From positions 28,087 to 92,086 of the forward strand of contig CANROD010000002.1 of NCBI GenBank assembly GCA_947632105.1: 64,000 nt of DNA, given 5' to 3'. How positions within the stretch are numbered: position 1 is the stretch's first letter; each line of letters opens with the position of its first letter. Origin of the DNA: an uncultured Oligella sp. GTDB lineage: Bacteria > Pseudomonadota > Gammaproteobacteria > Burkholderiales > Burkholderiaceae_B. This document shows positions 37,232-46,131 of the stretch, piece by piece. Below the pieces are notes generated by a model. It had not been told where the DNA came from, searched no databases, and worked only from the letters and a program-made list of their open reading frames with translations. A program made the translations under genes and the position numbers.

Positions 37232-38923
37232 ATGACTATGACTCCTCTAACTATTGCTGTGGTTCAAGCGAAATTTGCTACTGCGGACTCGCTAACTAAT
37301 GCTAAAAAAATAATTACAATAGCTAAAACAGCTTATAAACAAGGTGTTGAACTGTTGGTTTTACCTGAGTTAGCGCTTTGTGGGGTAGCTCTGCAGGACC
37401 TATTGTCACGCAACAGTTTTTTACAGCAGCAACAAGAGGTGTTGCAAGAGTTGGCAGTAGAGCTGGGCCAATTTATCGGCTTGTCTGTGGTGGTGGGACA
37501 TCTTAGTTTGGTGGATGATGAGCTTTTTAATAGCGTTTCTGTCTTGGCAAACGGTGAGATTAAGCAGACTCATAATCAGTTATCGAGCAAGAATGATAAA
37601 TTGTTGAGCACTGGATACTATTTAAATAGTGCATTGGCTTTAGAGCAGAGTATTTTTAATTTAAAGGGGCATCGTTTTGCGCTAAGCATTGGCGATGATA
37701 TTTGGTGCCAAGATTATATCGATGCTCTTTCAAGTCAGAGCGTACAGAGTATTTTATTGCTTGATGCAACACCATATCATGTGGGTCGTATAGCTGAATA
37801 TCAAAAGGTTTTGTTGGATGAGCTCGCGGATGAACAGATTAATCTTTTTTATACCAATCACGTCGGTGGGCATGATGAGTTGATTTATGAGGGTCGTTCT
37901 TTTCTACTAAATGCTGAGTGTGAGTTGCAGGTAGAGGTTGGCCATTTTGTGGAGGCTATGGCGATTTATCAATTAGGAGCGAATAATACTTGGTCATGCC
38001 TCAAGGTACAGGCATTAGTGTATGGTCATGAGTCCACATATACTGTAAACACACCTGATTTGCTTTATCAAGCGAGTGAGTCCATAGAGTCGGAGGTTTG
38101 GTGTGCTTTAGTCTTAAGTACTAGAGACTTCTTAAAGGATAGTGGGATTAGTAAAGCAATACTTGGTTTGTCTGGAGGGATGGATTCAGCCTTGGTATTA
38201 GCTGTTCTGTACGATGCGATTGGCCCTGACAATATTACCGCGGTAATGCTATCCTCACAGTACACTTCTCAGCTGTCTTTGGACTTAGCGGAGGATATGG
38301 CAAGGCGTATAGGTGTAAGTTACCATAACATCAGTATTGAGCCTATGTTTAAGGCTTATATCGACGGGTTAGCGTCTGTCTTTAGTGGGTTACCGGCAGA
38401 TACTACCGAAGAAAATCTTCAAGCTAGAATTCGTGGTGTAATTTTGATGGCATTATCGAATAAGTTAGGCGGAATGATTATTTGTAGTGGTAATAAGTCG
38501 GAAGCTGCGACAGGCTATAGTACGCTTTATGGCGATACGGTTGGCGGTTTTGCTGTACTTAAGGATGTGCCTAAGACGTTGGTTTACCGCTTGGCTAATT
38601 GGCGTAACTCTCAGCATGAAATTATTCCGACTGAGATTATTACTCGTCCTCCATCAGCTGAATTGGCTGAGGGGCAAGTAGATCAGGATAGTTTGCCTGA
38701 GTATGATATTCTGGACGATATTTTGTACCGATTGATTGAGTTAAAGCAAAGTAGTGGCGATATTATTCAGGCAGGATTTGAACCAGATACTGTCAATAAA
38801 ATTAGCCGTTTGTTAAAATTCAACGAATACAAAAGACGTCAAACAGCGCCTGGACCTAGAGTTAGCGATGGAGCCTTTGGCTTAGATTGGCGTTATCCGT
38901 TATCACATGGCTTTAAGTATTAA
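37232..38923 (+). CDS. nadE: NAD synthetase, two-domain form with degenerate glutaminase domain
   Basis: Makes NAD from nicotinic acid adenine dinucleotide, ATP and an amide nitrogen. The C-terminal synthetase domain (about residues 290-563) is intact, with the ATP-pyrophosphatase loop LSGGMDSA near 313-320. The N-terminal nitrilase-like domain (about 1-260) should hold a Glu-Lys-Cys triad. The glutamate is present (LPELALCG, E46). The segment normally starting K-x-x-L-P reads HNQLSS (from H114), and the cysteine in C-E-D-x-W is glycine (G154-D-D-I-W). Glutamine hydrolysis is therefore doubtful, and the enzyme may use free ammonia. The PII gene glnB follows 100 bases downstream. Confidence 0.93.
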   Translation: MTMTPLTIAVVQAKFATADSLTNAKKIITIAKTAYKQGVELLVLPELALCGVALQDLLSRNSFLQQQQEVLQELAVELGQFIGLSVVVGHLSLVDDELFNSVSVLANGEIKQTHNQLSSKNDKLLSTGYYLNSALALEQSIFNLKGHRFALSIGDDIWCQDYIDALSSQSVQSILLLDATPYHVGRIAEYQKVLLDELADEQINLFYTNHVGGHDELIYEGRSFLLNAECELQVEVGHFVEAMAIYQLGANNTWSCLKVQALVYGHESTYTVNTPDLLYQASESIESEVWCALVLSTRDFLKDSGISKAILGLSGGMDSALVLAVLYDAIGPDNITAVMLSSQYTSQLSLDLAEDMARRIGVSYHNISIEPMFKAYIDGLASVFSGLPADTTEENLQARIRGVILMALSNKLGGMIICSGNKSEAATGYSTLYGDTVGGFAVLKDVPKTLVYRLANWRNSQHEIIPTEIITRPPSAELAEGQVDQDSLPEYDILDDILYRLIELKQSSGDIIQAGFEPDTVNKISRLLKFNEYKRRQTAPGPRVSDGAFGLDWRYPLSHGFKY

Positions 38924-39020
38924 AACTACAGTAAACAGTTGGTGCTGTGCTGTAAAGTTTTTGTAAATGAACGATAATAATAAAAGTCATATTTAGAATA
39001 ATAATTTATTTAAGGTTTAG

Positions 39021-39362
<342 letters not shown>

Positions 39363-39368
39363 TGCAGT

Positions 39369-39947
39369 TTAGAAGTTTATTTGTTTTTCTAATGGGTGTT
39401 TTGCCAGCTCTTCCCAAAAACTAGGTAAAAAAACTTCATTGACCGTTAGTCCTTCCCCGTTTTGAGAAAAAGTAGAGCGACGTGCTAGAAATTCACCCCA
39501 AGGCAGTTCGGAGTATCTTGTCAGGGCATGATGTAGTGAAAGTTGATTATTTAATTTAGTACTTTCAAAGCTGCTACGAGTTATGGCAGGATCATTGTAT
39601 AAAATATCGGCAAGTGGCCGCGCGTTCAGCGCTCTGATTCCCTGCCATGTTATTTGAGAAGCGTTGTGTTCGGTAATGCTGCGGGCAAAAATAGCCATTT
39701 GGCCATTAATGCTCATGAGTATTTCTCGCGCCCAAACTTTTTGATTGCTTGATAAACCGAGTGGATAGGCTTCGTCTTCTTTTACATGGGTAATATACTC
39801 GTTTAAAACCCTAATTGAAAATTCACCAACTTTCCTTAAACCGCTTGTTAATGCGCCGGGTCGGCTGAGCCAATACTTTTCTACATCAGTAAAACTGGCG
39901 TTGAGCTCGTGATTCCAAGATTCCGGTAGTAAATGAGTGTTAGACAT
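39369..39947 (-). CDS. ubiC: Chorismate pyruvate-lyase
   Basis: Converts chorismate to 4-hydroxybenzoate and pyruvate, the first committed step of ubiquinone synthesis. The N-terminal WLSRPGALTSGLRKVGEF and the central FARSITE arginine motif are typical, as are ALNARPLADILYNDP and the C-terminal NEVFLPSFW. At 192 residues it is slightly longer than the E. coli enzyme. Sequence similarity within this family is low, so the call rests on motif order. ubiG (47.5 kb) acts later in the same pathway. It is convergent with glnB, six bases away. Confidence 0.85.
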   Translation of the reverse strand: MSNTHLLPESWNHELNASFTDVEKYWLSRPGALTSGLRKVGEFSIRVLNEYITHVKEDEAYPLGLSSNQKVWAREILMSINGQMAIFARSITEHNASQITWQGIRALNARPLADILYNDPAITRSSFESTKLNNQLSLHHALTRYSELPWGEFLARRSTFSQNGEGLTVNEVFLPSFWEELAKHPLEKQINF

Positions 39948-39970
39948 AATTAAAATTAAAGAATGAAACT

Positions 39971-40714
39971 ATGAAAAAATTAGTAGAACCAATTCGTGTA
40001 TCAAAATTGCTAGCCGACAGAGGTTTTTGCTCGCGTCGAGAAGCCGATCAATATATTGCAAAAGGTTGGGTTAAAGTCGATGGTCTGGTTATAGGCTTAG
40101 GTGCCAAGGCTTACCCTAAACAAACTATTACATTGCATAAGTTAGCACAAGAAAAACAACAAGCGCGTGCCACCATCATTTTAAATAAACCTGTGGGCTA
40201 TATTTCACATCAAAGTGATGAAGAAGGTAATTATAGGCTTGCTGGTGCGTTAATTACACCTCAAAAGCAGTTTGATCGTAATAGAAATACTTTCAGTTCG
40301 CAACACCTCAAAGGTTTGGCGCCTGCTGGCCGATTGGATATTGATTCACAAGGGTTGCTTGTTTTTACTCAAGATGGTGGTATCGCCAGACAATTGAACA
40401 ACGAGGAGCTAGAAATAGAGAAAGAATATTTGGTGCGTGTTGAAGGGAGCATTACTGATAGTGGCTTGCGTTTACTCAATTATGGTATTTCACTAGACGG
40501 TGAGCAGCTCAGGCAGGCTGAGGTTACTTGGCAAAATGACGATCAGTTAAAATTTATTGTGCAGCAAGATAAAAAACGTCAAATTCGCAATATGTGTAAG
40601 GTTGTCGGTTTAGAGGTTGTAGGCTTGAAACTCGTTCGTATGGGTAATGTGGCTCTGGCAGATCTACCGTTGGGGCAATGGCGCTATTTAAAACCTCATG
40701 AGCGTTTTTTATAA
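39971..40714 (+). CDS. RluF-like 23S rRNA pseudouridine synthase
   Basis: A member of the RsuA/RluB/RluE/RluF family. It has an N-terminal S4 RNA-binding domain (about residues 8-55, RVSKLLADRGFCSRREAD) and a catalytic motif GRLDIDSQGLL with the active aspartate near residue 123. The C-terminal RQIRNMCKVVGLEVVGLKLVRMG closes the domain. The S4 domain and KxRQIRxM pattern fit RluF (large-subunit U2604) best, but RluB- or RluE-like activity cannot be excluded. The 247-residue length is normal. It is divergent from ubiC with a 23-base gap. Confidence 0.88.
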   Translation: MKKLVEPIRVSKLLADRGFCSRREADQYIAKGWVKVDGLVIGLGAKAYPKQTITLHKLAQEKQQARATIILNKPVGYISHQSDEEGNYRLAGALITPQKQFDRNRNTFSSQHLKGLAPAGRLDIDSQGLLVFTQDGGIARQLNNEELEIEKEYLVRVEGSITDSGLRLLNYGISLDGEQLRQAEVTWQNDDQLKFIVQQDKKRQIRNMCKVVGLEVVGLKLVRMGNVALADLPLGQWRYLKPHERFL

Positions 40715-40788
40715 ATTTGAGCTATAGTGCGGTAAAATAGTCGATGTTATATATTATGAATATTAATCAATTTTAAGAGTATAGGATA

Positions 40789-41349
40789 ATGCAGATTAAT
40801 AAAAAGCTGCTCTTGGGAGCAGTTGTCTGCTCTTCGCTGTTAGCGGGCTGTCAGACTTTTAATAACCTTATGGATGGTACGTTGGGTTCTAGTAAACAGG
40901 ATGTCCCTACTACGGGTACGCCGATTGAAACTGTTCCAGCTACGCCTCCACCAACTCAACCAACTCAACAAACATCTGTTTCTTCATTGGTTATCTATGC
41001 GTCGTCAGCGACTCCTATGCAGGATTATGTGATGGTCGAGCGCAATAATCAGCGCATTTATGTGGATCCTAGACAAACCTTATTACGTAGTGATTTAGCA
41101 GATGTTCTTGCGGTTCAGGACGATCAGGGGCGACCTTATCTGAGTTTATCATTTAATGCAGCAGGCACTCAGAAGCTTCAGCGCATTACGAGCAATAATA
41201 TTGGCCGCTCACTTGCAGTCACTTTTAGAGATAATTTGATTTCAACTATCAGTATCAATAATGCAGTTAATAACGGCACTTTAAATGTACCGATGGCTTC
41301 CTCAGATGATGCTATTGCCCTGGAAGAAGGCATTCTTGATGGGGATTGA
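40789..41349 (+). CDS. Lipoprotein with SecDF P1-head-like domain
   Basis: A 186-residue predicted lipoprotein. The signal peptide ends in the lipobox LLAGC, with C21 lipidated. A Pro/Thr/Gln-rich linker follows (about residues 40-66). The C-terminal domain (about 85-170) contains SLSFNAAGTQKLQRITSNN followed by IGRSLAVTFRDNLIS. That pattern resembles the periplasmic P1 head subdomain of SecD/SecDF, where the sequence runs F-x-x-x-G-x-x-x-x-x-x-x-T-x-x-N-I-G-x-x-L-A-V. This similarity is by eye and needs a profile search. No secretion genes adjoin it, and the function is unknown. Confidence 0.7.
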   Translation: MQINKKLLLGAVVCSSLLAGCQTFNNLMDGTLGSSKQDVPTTGTPIETVPATPPPTQPTQQTSVSSLVIYASSATPMQDYVMVERNNQRIYVDPRQTLLRSDLADVLAVQDDQGRPYLSLSFNAAGTQKLQRITSNNIGRSLAVTFRDNLISTISINNAVNNGTLNVPMASSDDAIALEEGILDGD

Positions 41350-41383
41350 TTGATAATTGATCGCTTTCATTAAGAGTAATGAC

Positions 41384-41414
41384 AAGGCTCACTTTGTTTT
41401 AAAGTGAGCCTTTT
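41384..41414. terminator. Terminator between the lipoprotein gene and mltB
   Basis: Perfect 12-bp stem (AAGGCTCACTTT at 41384-41395, AAAGTGAGCCTT at 41401-41412) with a 5-base loop, followed by TT on the plus strand. The flanking genes are convergent. Confidence 0.85.
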
Positions 41415-41431
41415 GTGTATTAGAGTGCTAT

Positions 41432-42652
41432 TTACTGGTCTTTTAAGCGTTGGAGGATTTTTTGGCCAGCACGTCCGCTGATAGGCATATTGAAACGTGC
41501 TTCTTCTAGCTTAATAGCTGCGCGTGATTTGCTGCCGATAATCCCATCGGCTTCACCAATATCATGACCGTGGTCAAGTAATATTTTCTGTAAAACTACA
41601 CGCTCCTCTCGTGATAGACCTAAATCATCGGTAGGCCATGATGTAAAAAATCCTGGTCCGTCGCGTAGGCGATCAGATAGATGAGAGATTGCTAGTGCAT
41701 AGCTTTCGGCTGCATTGTAGCTATAAATGACATCAAAGTTTTTGAAGGTCAGAAAAGCAGGGTCTTGTGCGCCGGCCGGTGTTAATAAACCAGCTACTTC
41801 AGAGGTAGGAGCGAAGTCACTTAAAGGTTGCCCTAAAACGCCCGTTACACCGCGTTGTTGCCATGACTGAAGGCTACGTTTTGTGCGGCGTCCCTCACCA
41901 GATATATTAAAACCTTCTGGTAGTTTGACCTCTATCCCCCAGATTTGACCTGTGCGCCAACCATTACGTTTTAAATAGTTAGCCGTTGAAGCTAAGGCAT
42001 CAGCTGTATTATTTATCAAGTCACGACGACCATCATCATCAAAGTCTACTGCTAAGCGTTCAAAAGTAGTTGGCATAAACTGAGTGTGCCCAAAGGCACC
42101 AGCCCATGAGCCTTGAAACTCTTCAGCAGAAACATCACCGGCCTGGACGATTTTCATAGCGGCAAAAAATTCTTTACGGAAAAATGCTTGGCGACGACCG
42201 TAACAGCTTAATGTCCCTAAGGCTTGAAGAATAGGGTAGTTACCAAAGTTTTGACCAAAGTTACTTTCAACTCCCCAGACAGCTACGACTGTAGCTGGAT
42301 CTACGCCGTAAACTTGTTCCACGCGCTGTAGTGTGTTGTGATGCTCTAGGAGTTTTGCTTTACCCTCAACAACTCGTTGACCGTCAACTAGGGAGGCCAT
42401 ATAGTCCCAGATGGGTTGACGGAATTCAGGCTGATAATTAAGCTTTTCTAAAATACTTAAATCAGGTTCTAAATTACTAGTTAATTTAGAATAAGTTGCT
42501 GTGCTTACACCCGCGCGACTAGCTTGTGCTTGTAATGATTGCAGGCAAGATGAAAAGCTTGATGCTGAGTGAGCATAGACACTTGAGTTTGCAAGTAAAA
42601 AGGTAGCAGTAATTAAGGCAAATTTTGGGATGCTTAGGGTGGTGAATAGCAT
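41432..42652 (-). CDS. mltB: Lytic murein transglycosylase, MltB type
   Basis: Periplasmic enzyme that cleaves the glycan strands of peptidoglycan with 1,6-anhydro product formation. It has a signal peptide over residues 1-27. The catalytic glutamate sits in VWGVESNFGQN, and GAFGHTQFMPTTFERLAVDFDDDG matches the MltB/SltB fold. A C-terminal peptidoglycan-binding domain (about 340-400) is present. There is no lipobox cysteine, so it is likely soluble in the periplasm. It is divergent from the prc-type protease gene across a 13-bp perfect inverted repeat. Confidence 0.93.
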   Translation of the reverse strand: MLFTTLSIPKFALITATFLLANSSVYAHSASSFSSCLQSLQAQASRAGVSTATYSKLTSNLEPDLSILEKLNYQPEFRQPIWDYMASLVDGQRVVEGKAKLLEHHNTLQRVEQVYGVDPATVVAVWGVESNFGQNFGNYPILQALGTLSCYGRRQAFFRKEFFAAMKIVQAGDVSAEEFQGSWAGAFGHTQFMPTTFERLAVDFDDDGRRDLINNTADALASTANYLKRNGWRTGQIWGIEVKLPEGFNISGEGRRTKRSLQSWQQRGVTGVLGQPLSDFAPTSEVAGLLTPAGAQDPAFLTFKNFDVIYSYNAAESYALAISHLSDRLRDGPGFFTSWPTDDLGLSREERVVLQKILLDHGHDIGEADGIIGSKSRAAIKLEEARFNMPISGRAGQKILQRLKDQ

Positions 42653-42687
42653 TTTTATCGTCCATCAAGTGAAATTAAGGGAATTAT

Positions 42688-42730
42688 CTATCATTTTAGC
42701 AGTCTCACTGAAAGATCGCTAAAATGATAG
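42688..42730. promoter_or_regulatory. Perfect 13-bp inverted repeat between mltB and prc
   Basis: CTATCATTTTAGC (42688-42700) and GCTAAAATGATAG (42718-42730) are separated by 17 bases. The centre is about 56 bases from both start codons, symmetrical in the divergent intergenic region. This is a candidate shared operator; no T run suggests termination. Confidence 0.55.
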
Positions 42731-42764
42731 GGTTGTAAATTCTGGCTTTGAGGTTTTGTACCAA

Positions 42765-44990
42765 ATGACGATTAGATCACGAATTAAGTTGTTAGTATTA
42801 GTAGTTTCTTCCTGCTTCGTAGTGAGCGCATGTGAGAGCTCTGTGCTGCCTGAGCAGCAGAGGCAGAATATTGCCCAAGTCGGGCCTGTGGGGGCCTCTT
42901 ATATGGCCTCTATGGTATTAGACAATACAGAGACTGCAGAGTCTCAAGAAGTTGAGGGCTTACCAAAGCTTTCTAGTAGTCCGGATTTTTCTAGAGCCTC
43001 AATTCTTACGAGCCGTATTTTATCAACCTTCGAATATAACAAACAACCTCTGGATGAGGCCATGGCTGGGCGTATTTTTGATGCCTATTTTGATGTTTTG
43101 GATTCTCAGCGTATGTTTTTATTGTTATCCGATATTGAGAGTTTTCATCCTTATCGATTGGATACGGCAAAAATGATCGAGCATGGTGAATTAGAGATGG
43201 CTTTTGATATTTACACGCTCTATCGAGAGCGTGTTCAAGAGTATTATCAATATGTATTTAGCCTGTTAGATTCAGAGCATGAGTTTGATTTTACTGAGGA
43301 TGAGGTTTTTTCTTTAGATCGCAAAAAAATGCCTTGGCTAAGAACAAAGGCTGAGCTTCAGGAGCTATGGCATCAACGTGTTAAAAATGACTTTTTACGC
43401 TTAAAGCTAGTCGGTCAAAGCGATGAGCAAATTATTGAGCGCTTGCGTAAGCGTTATACCAATAGCCAAAAATTGATTCTGCAGGCAAATAGCGAGGACG
43501 TTGCTGAGATGTTCTTAAATGCTTATGCAGATAGCACCGATCCACACACTAGTTTTTTTAGCCCTACGTCAGCTAAGAATTTTAACGTGCAATTAAGTTT
43601 ATCAGTTGAGGGCATTGGTGCCGTCTTGCAGAAGCGTGATGAGTATGCACAGATTCGTGAGGTGGTGGTTGGTGGGCCAGCAGAAAAATCAGGGCAAATC
43701 AAAGCGGGTGATCGTATTGTGGCTGTTGGTCAAGGAGCAGAGGGGCCGATGGAGGATGTGATTGATTGGCGTCTTGATGATATTGTTGCCAAGGTGCGCG
43801 GTGAGCGTGGTAGTGTTGTGCGAGTAGAAATTCTTCCTGGGGATGAGGGTCTTGAGTCAGAAACTAGGGTAGTGGATATTGTCCGAGATAAGGTTATGAT
43901 GGAGGATCAAGCAGCTAAGGTTAAGACTCTGGAGGTTAAAGGGGATGGTATGGATCACACGATCGGTATCATTACAATTCCAAGTTTTTATGAGGATTTT
44001 GAGGCAAGATCAACTAATCAAGACGACTATAAAAGTGTCACTCGCGATGTGAAAAAGATTTTAGAGGATTTAAATGAGCAGGGTGCGTCAGCTGTGGTGT
44101 TGGATTTGCGAAACAATGGTGGTGGCTCTTTATCAGAGGCAGCTAATCTCAGCGGTCTTTTTGTAGGGCCCATGAATCATATTGTTCAGGTCAAATCTAA
44201 TGATGATCGTATTTCTCATGTTCGTAGCAATCATCAGGAAATCGTCTGGGATAAGCCTGTCGTTGTTATGGTAAATAGAGTTTCTGCATCTGCCTCAGAA
44301 ATTTTTGCAGCAGCAATACAGGATTATGGACGTGGTATTGTTGTCGGTGATGATACATGGGGTAAGGGTACGGTACAGACCCTAACTGATTTATCTGACT
44401 TTATCAATAAATCATTGATAAAAGATGCTGATGTTGGTGCTTTAAAGTGGACTATTCAGATGTTCTTTAGGGTTAATGGAGCATCTACTCAATCTAAGGG
44501 AGTAGAGCCTGATATTGATTTTCCTTCGATGGTTAATCATGAGGAGTTCGGTGAGTCAAGTTATCCCAACGCCTTGCCATGGACTGAGATTGAGCCAGTC
44601 AAGCATCGTCAATTTAAAGATATGAAGCCTATCATTAAGGCAGTTTCTCAGCGTCATAATGAACGTACTAAGGAGTCAGAATCTTGGCAATTATTAGTTG
44701 ATGAGGTTGCTTATAGTTCCAGATTATCTGATCGCAAAGAAGTTTCTTTAAATTATGAACAGCGTGTTCAAGAGCGTAAGGAGATGGAAGAGCAGCGCCA
44801 AGACTTTAATGACAGACGTAAAGAGCTTGGGCAGTCTGATGTTGGTATATTTCGTCTAGACGATGGTCTATCTTTTGGTGAGGGTAACTTACAAGAAGAG
44901 CTTGAAAATGAAAAGAAACGAAAAGAAAATATCGATACGCCAACTCGTGAGGCTGTCAATATTGCAGCTGATTTAGTGTATTTTTATTAA
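42765..44990 (+). CDS. prc: Carboxy-terminal processing protease (Prc/Tsp, S41 family)
   Basis: Periplasmic serine protease that degrades proteins from their C-termini, including ssrA-tagged proteins and, with adaptors, peptidoglycan hydrolases. A PDZ domain lies at about residues 245-330. The S41 domain carries the catalytic serine in NRVSASASEIFAAAI and lysine in DDTWGKGTVQTL. The N-terminus has a lipobox-like VVSAC, so it may be a lipoprotein, unlike E. coli Prc. The C-terminal part is highly charged coiled-coil. I prefer the ATG at 42765 (GAGG 11 bases upstream) to the TTG at 42756. It is 741 residues, somewhat longer than E. coli Prc. Confidence 0.93.
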   Translation: MTIRSRIKLLVLVVSSCFVVSACESSVLPEQQRQNIAQVGPVGASYMASMVLDNTETAESQEVEGLPKLSSSPDFSRASILTSRILSTFEYNKQPLDEAMAGRIFDAYFDVLDSQRMFLLLSDIESFHPYRLDTAKMIEHGELEMAFDIYTLYRERVQEYYQYVFSLLDSEHEFDFTEDEVFSLDRKKMPWLRTKAELQELWHQRVKNDFLRLKLVGQSDEQIIERLRKRYTNSQKLILQANSEDVAEMFLNAYADSTDPHTSFFSPTSAKNFNVQLSLSVEGIGAVLQKRDEYAQIREVVVGGPAEKSGQIKAGDRIVAVGQGAEGPMEDVIDWRLDDIVAKVRGERGSVVRVEILPGDEGLESETRVVDIVRDKVMMEDQAAKVKTLEVKGDGMDHTIGIITIPSFYEDFEARSTNQDDYKSVTRDVKKILEDLNEQGASAVVLDLRNNGGGSLSEAANLSGLFVGPMNHIVQVKSNDDRISHVRSNHQEIVWDKPVVVMVNRVSASASEIFAAAIQDYGRGIVVGDDTWGKGTVQTLTDLSDFINKSLIKDADVGALKWTIQMFFRVNGASTQSKGVEPDIDFPSMVNHEEFGESSYPNALPWTEIEPVKHRQFKDMKPIIKAVSQRHNERTKESESWQLLVDEVAYSSRLSDRKEVSLNYEQRVQERKEMEEQRQDFNDRRKELGQSDVGIFRLDDGLSFGEGNLQEELENEKKRKENIDTPTREAVNIAADLVYFY

Positions 44991-45007
44991 ATCGTGATGA
45001 TTCTATA

Positions 45008-45042
45008 AAAAAAGCTTGTAGATTAAATCTACAAGCTTTTTT
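45008..45042. terminator. Bidirectional terminator after prc
   Basis: Perfect 16-bp stem (45008-45023 with 45027-45042) with a 3-base loop. Its A and T tails allow termination of prc and of the convergent orphan gene. Confidence 0.9.
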
Positions 45043-45043
45043 A

Positions 45044-45730
45044 TTAGATTAAGAAGTGTATCTTTGCGAGATCAATCGTTTTAAATAGCTCGTGGCCGAG
45101 GTTGACTGTGGTGGCGTTAGTCGTACTTTTTAATTGCTTATAAGAGTTTTCAGAGGCATCGACGAGGCTGTTGATTAGCTCGTCTGTCAATTCAGTGGAG
45201 TAAGCCCACGTATCAGTAGGGTAGCATATGATTGATTGACTCTTCTCATTTTGTATGGGTCTATTTCGAGCCTTTTTGAAGAAGAACTTGTCTTTGATAG
45301 CTTCAGGTTTGTTGAGTAAATCAATCATGTCTTGGTCTAATTCTGCAGAAGAATCAATAATAACGACACAATCTATCTCTTTAAAGAGGTTGGCGCCGTG
45401 TGCATTCTGCAAAAACCAATTAAGTGCAATTATTTTTAATAACTCATTGTAAGATGATAGAGCATTAGGATGGTTAGTAGTTTTAAGTTTGTTTTTCAGC
45501 TTGAGTAGAAGCTCATTTGGGCGAAATTCAGCTAAGAGATCTGCATGTGGCAGTATTTGCTGTTTTTGCTCATCGCTTAGTGCTGTCTCACTGTATTCAA
45601 TCAAAGCATTGGGGCTTTGTTCGAATTGGCTATTAAGAGTGATTAGGCGTTGCTGTAGTTGAGCTAACGGATCGGTGGTTTCAACGGATTGTTGGTTTAT
45701 GGCAGATAGTATAAGAAAAGCAGCTTTCAT
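45044..45730 (-). CDS. Orphan protein of unknown function
   Basis: A 228-residue soluble protein that I do not recognise. It is rich in Leu, Asn, Gln and Lys, has a predicted alpha/beta character, and has one hydrophobic strand followed by acidic residues (IDCVVIIDSSAELDQDM, about residues 121-137). This could be a nucleotide- or sugar-binding strand-loop, but there is no signature. No signal peptide is clear; the first 12 residues are mildly hydrophobic. It sits between prc and ssrA with a shared terminator at its end. Its length and sensible codon use favour a real gene. Confidence 0.6.
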   Translation of the reverse strand: MKAAFLILSAINQQSVETTDPLAQLQQRLITLNSQFEQSPNALIEYSETALSDEQKQQILPHADLLAEFRPNELLLKLKNKLKTTNHPNALSSYNELLKIIALNWFLQNAHGANLFKEIDCVVIIDSSAELDQDMIDLLNKPEAIKDKFFFKKARNRPIQNEKSQSIICYPTDTWAYSTELTDELINSLVDASENSYKQLKSTTNATTVNLGHELFKTIDLAKIHFLI

Positions 45731-45841
45731 GGATTTAGAGCGTAAATAAGCAAAACAAAGCTCAGCGAAAAAGCTGTGCTACAAGATTGATAGATAACCC
45801 TACATATTAACTCAATGATGCTAAATTGAGTATTATCTTGA

Positions 45842-45871
45842 TTGCTTTGTTAAAATTTGATAGACTGTAAT
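45842..45871 (+). promoter_or_regulatory. Likely ssrA promoter
   Basis: TTGCTT (45842-45847) and TGTAAT (45866-45871), 18 bases apart, would start transcription near 45878. An alternative pair TTGATA (45857-45862) and TATATC (45880-45885), 17 bases apart, would start near 45892. Confidence 0.45.
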
Positions 45872-45877
45872 CTAAGC

Positions 45878-46131
45878 TGTATATCTGATTGACTGAAGGT
45901 TTTCTGGACGCGGGTTCGATTCCCGCCGCCTCCACCATAAATGCATTAGGCATTTAGTGTGTTTATGACGGGGGCGTCACTGGTTTCGACAGGGAAAGAT
46001 AGGAAGATTGGCAGCCGGTAGGCGAAGACCGTTAATCTAGCAAATTCTATAAATGCAAATGACGAAAGTTACGCATTAGCCGCCTAATTTGGTGTTGCTA
46101 GGAGACTGATCCACTTGTCAACAGAACGGAT
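45878..46131 (+). ncRNA. ssrA: tmRNA, circularly permuted two-piece form
   Basis: Rescues stalled ribosomes by trans-translation. The order is inverted relative to one-piece tmRNA. The tRNA-like 3' part comes first (T arm GCGGG-TTCGATT-CCCGC, acceptor strand CGCCTCC, then ACCA ending at 45937). A 32-base intervening segment follows, and then the 5' acceptor strand GGGGGCG starts at 45970. Pairing of the two strands gives seven base pairs including G3-U70, the alanine identity element. The mRNA-like part encodes the tag at 46055-46087. Processing should yield two RNAs. The exact 5' end of the first piece and 3' end of the second are estimates. This matches the beta_tmRNA class known in Burkholderiales. 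Confidence 0.93.
46055..46087 (+). other. tmRNA tag reading frame
   Basis: Starting at the GCA resume codon the frame reads ANDESYALAA then TAA. It ends in the ALAA degron recognised by ClpXP, ClpAP and Prc-type proteases. It differs from the E. coli tag only at the fifth residue. Confidence 0.93.

Noticed and set aside
38936..38960. Possible sigma-54 promoter in front of glnB
   Set aside because: TGGTGC is followed by TGTAA, but the required GG to GC spacing of the -24/-12 elements is not met.
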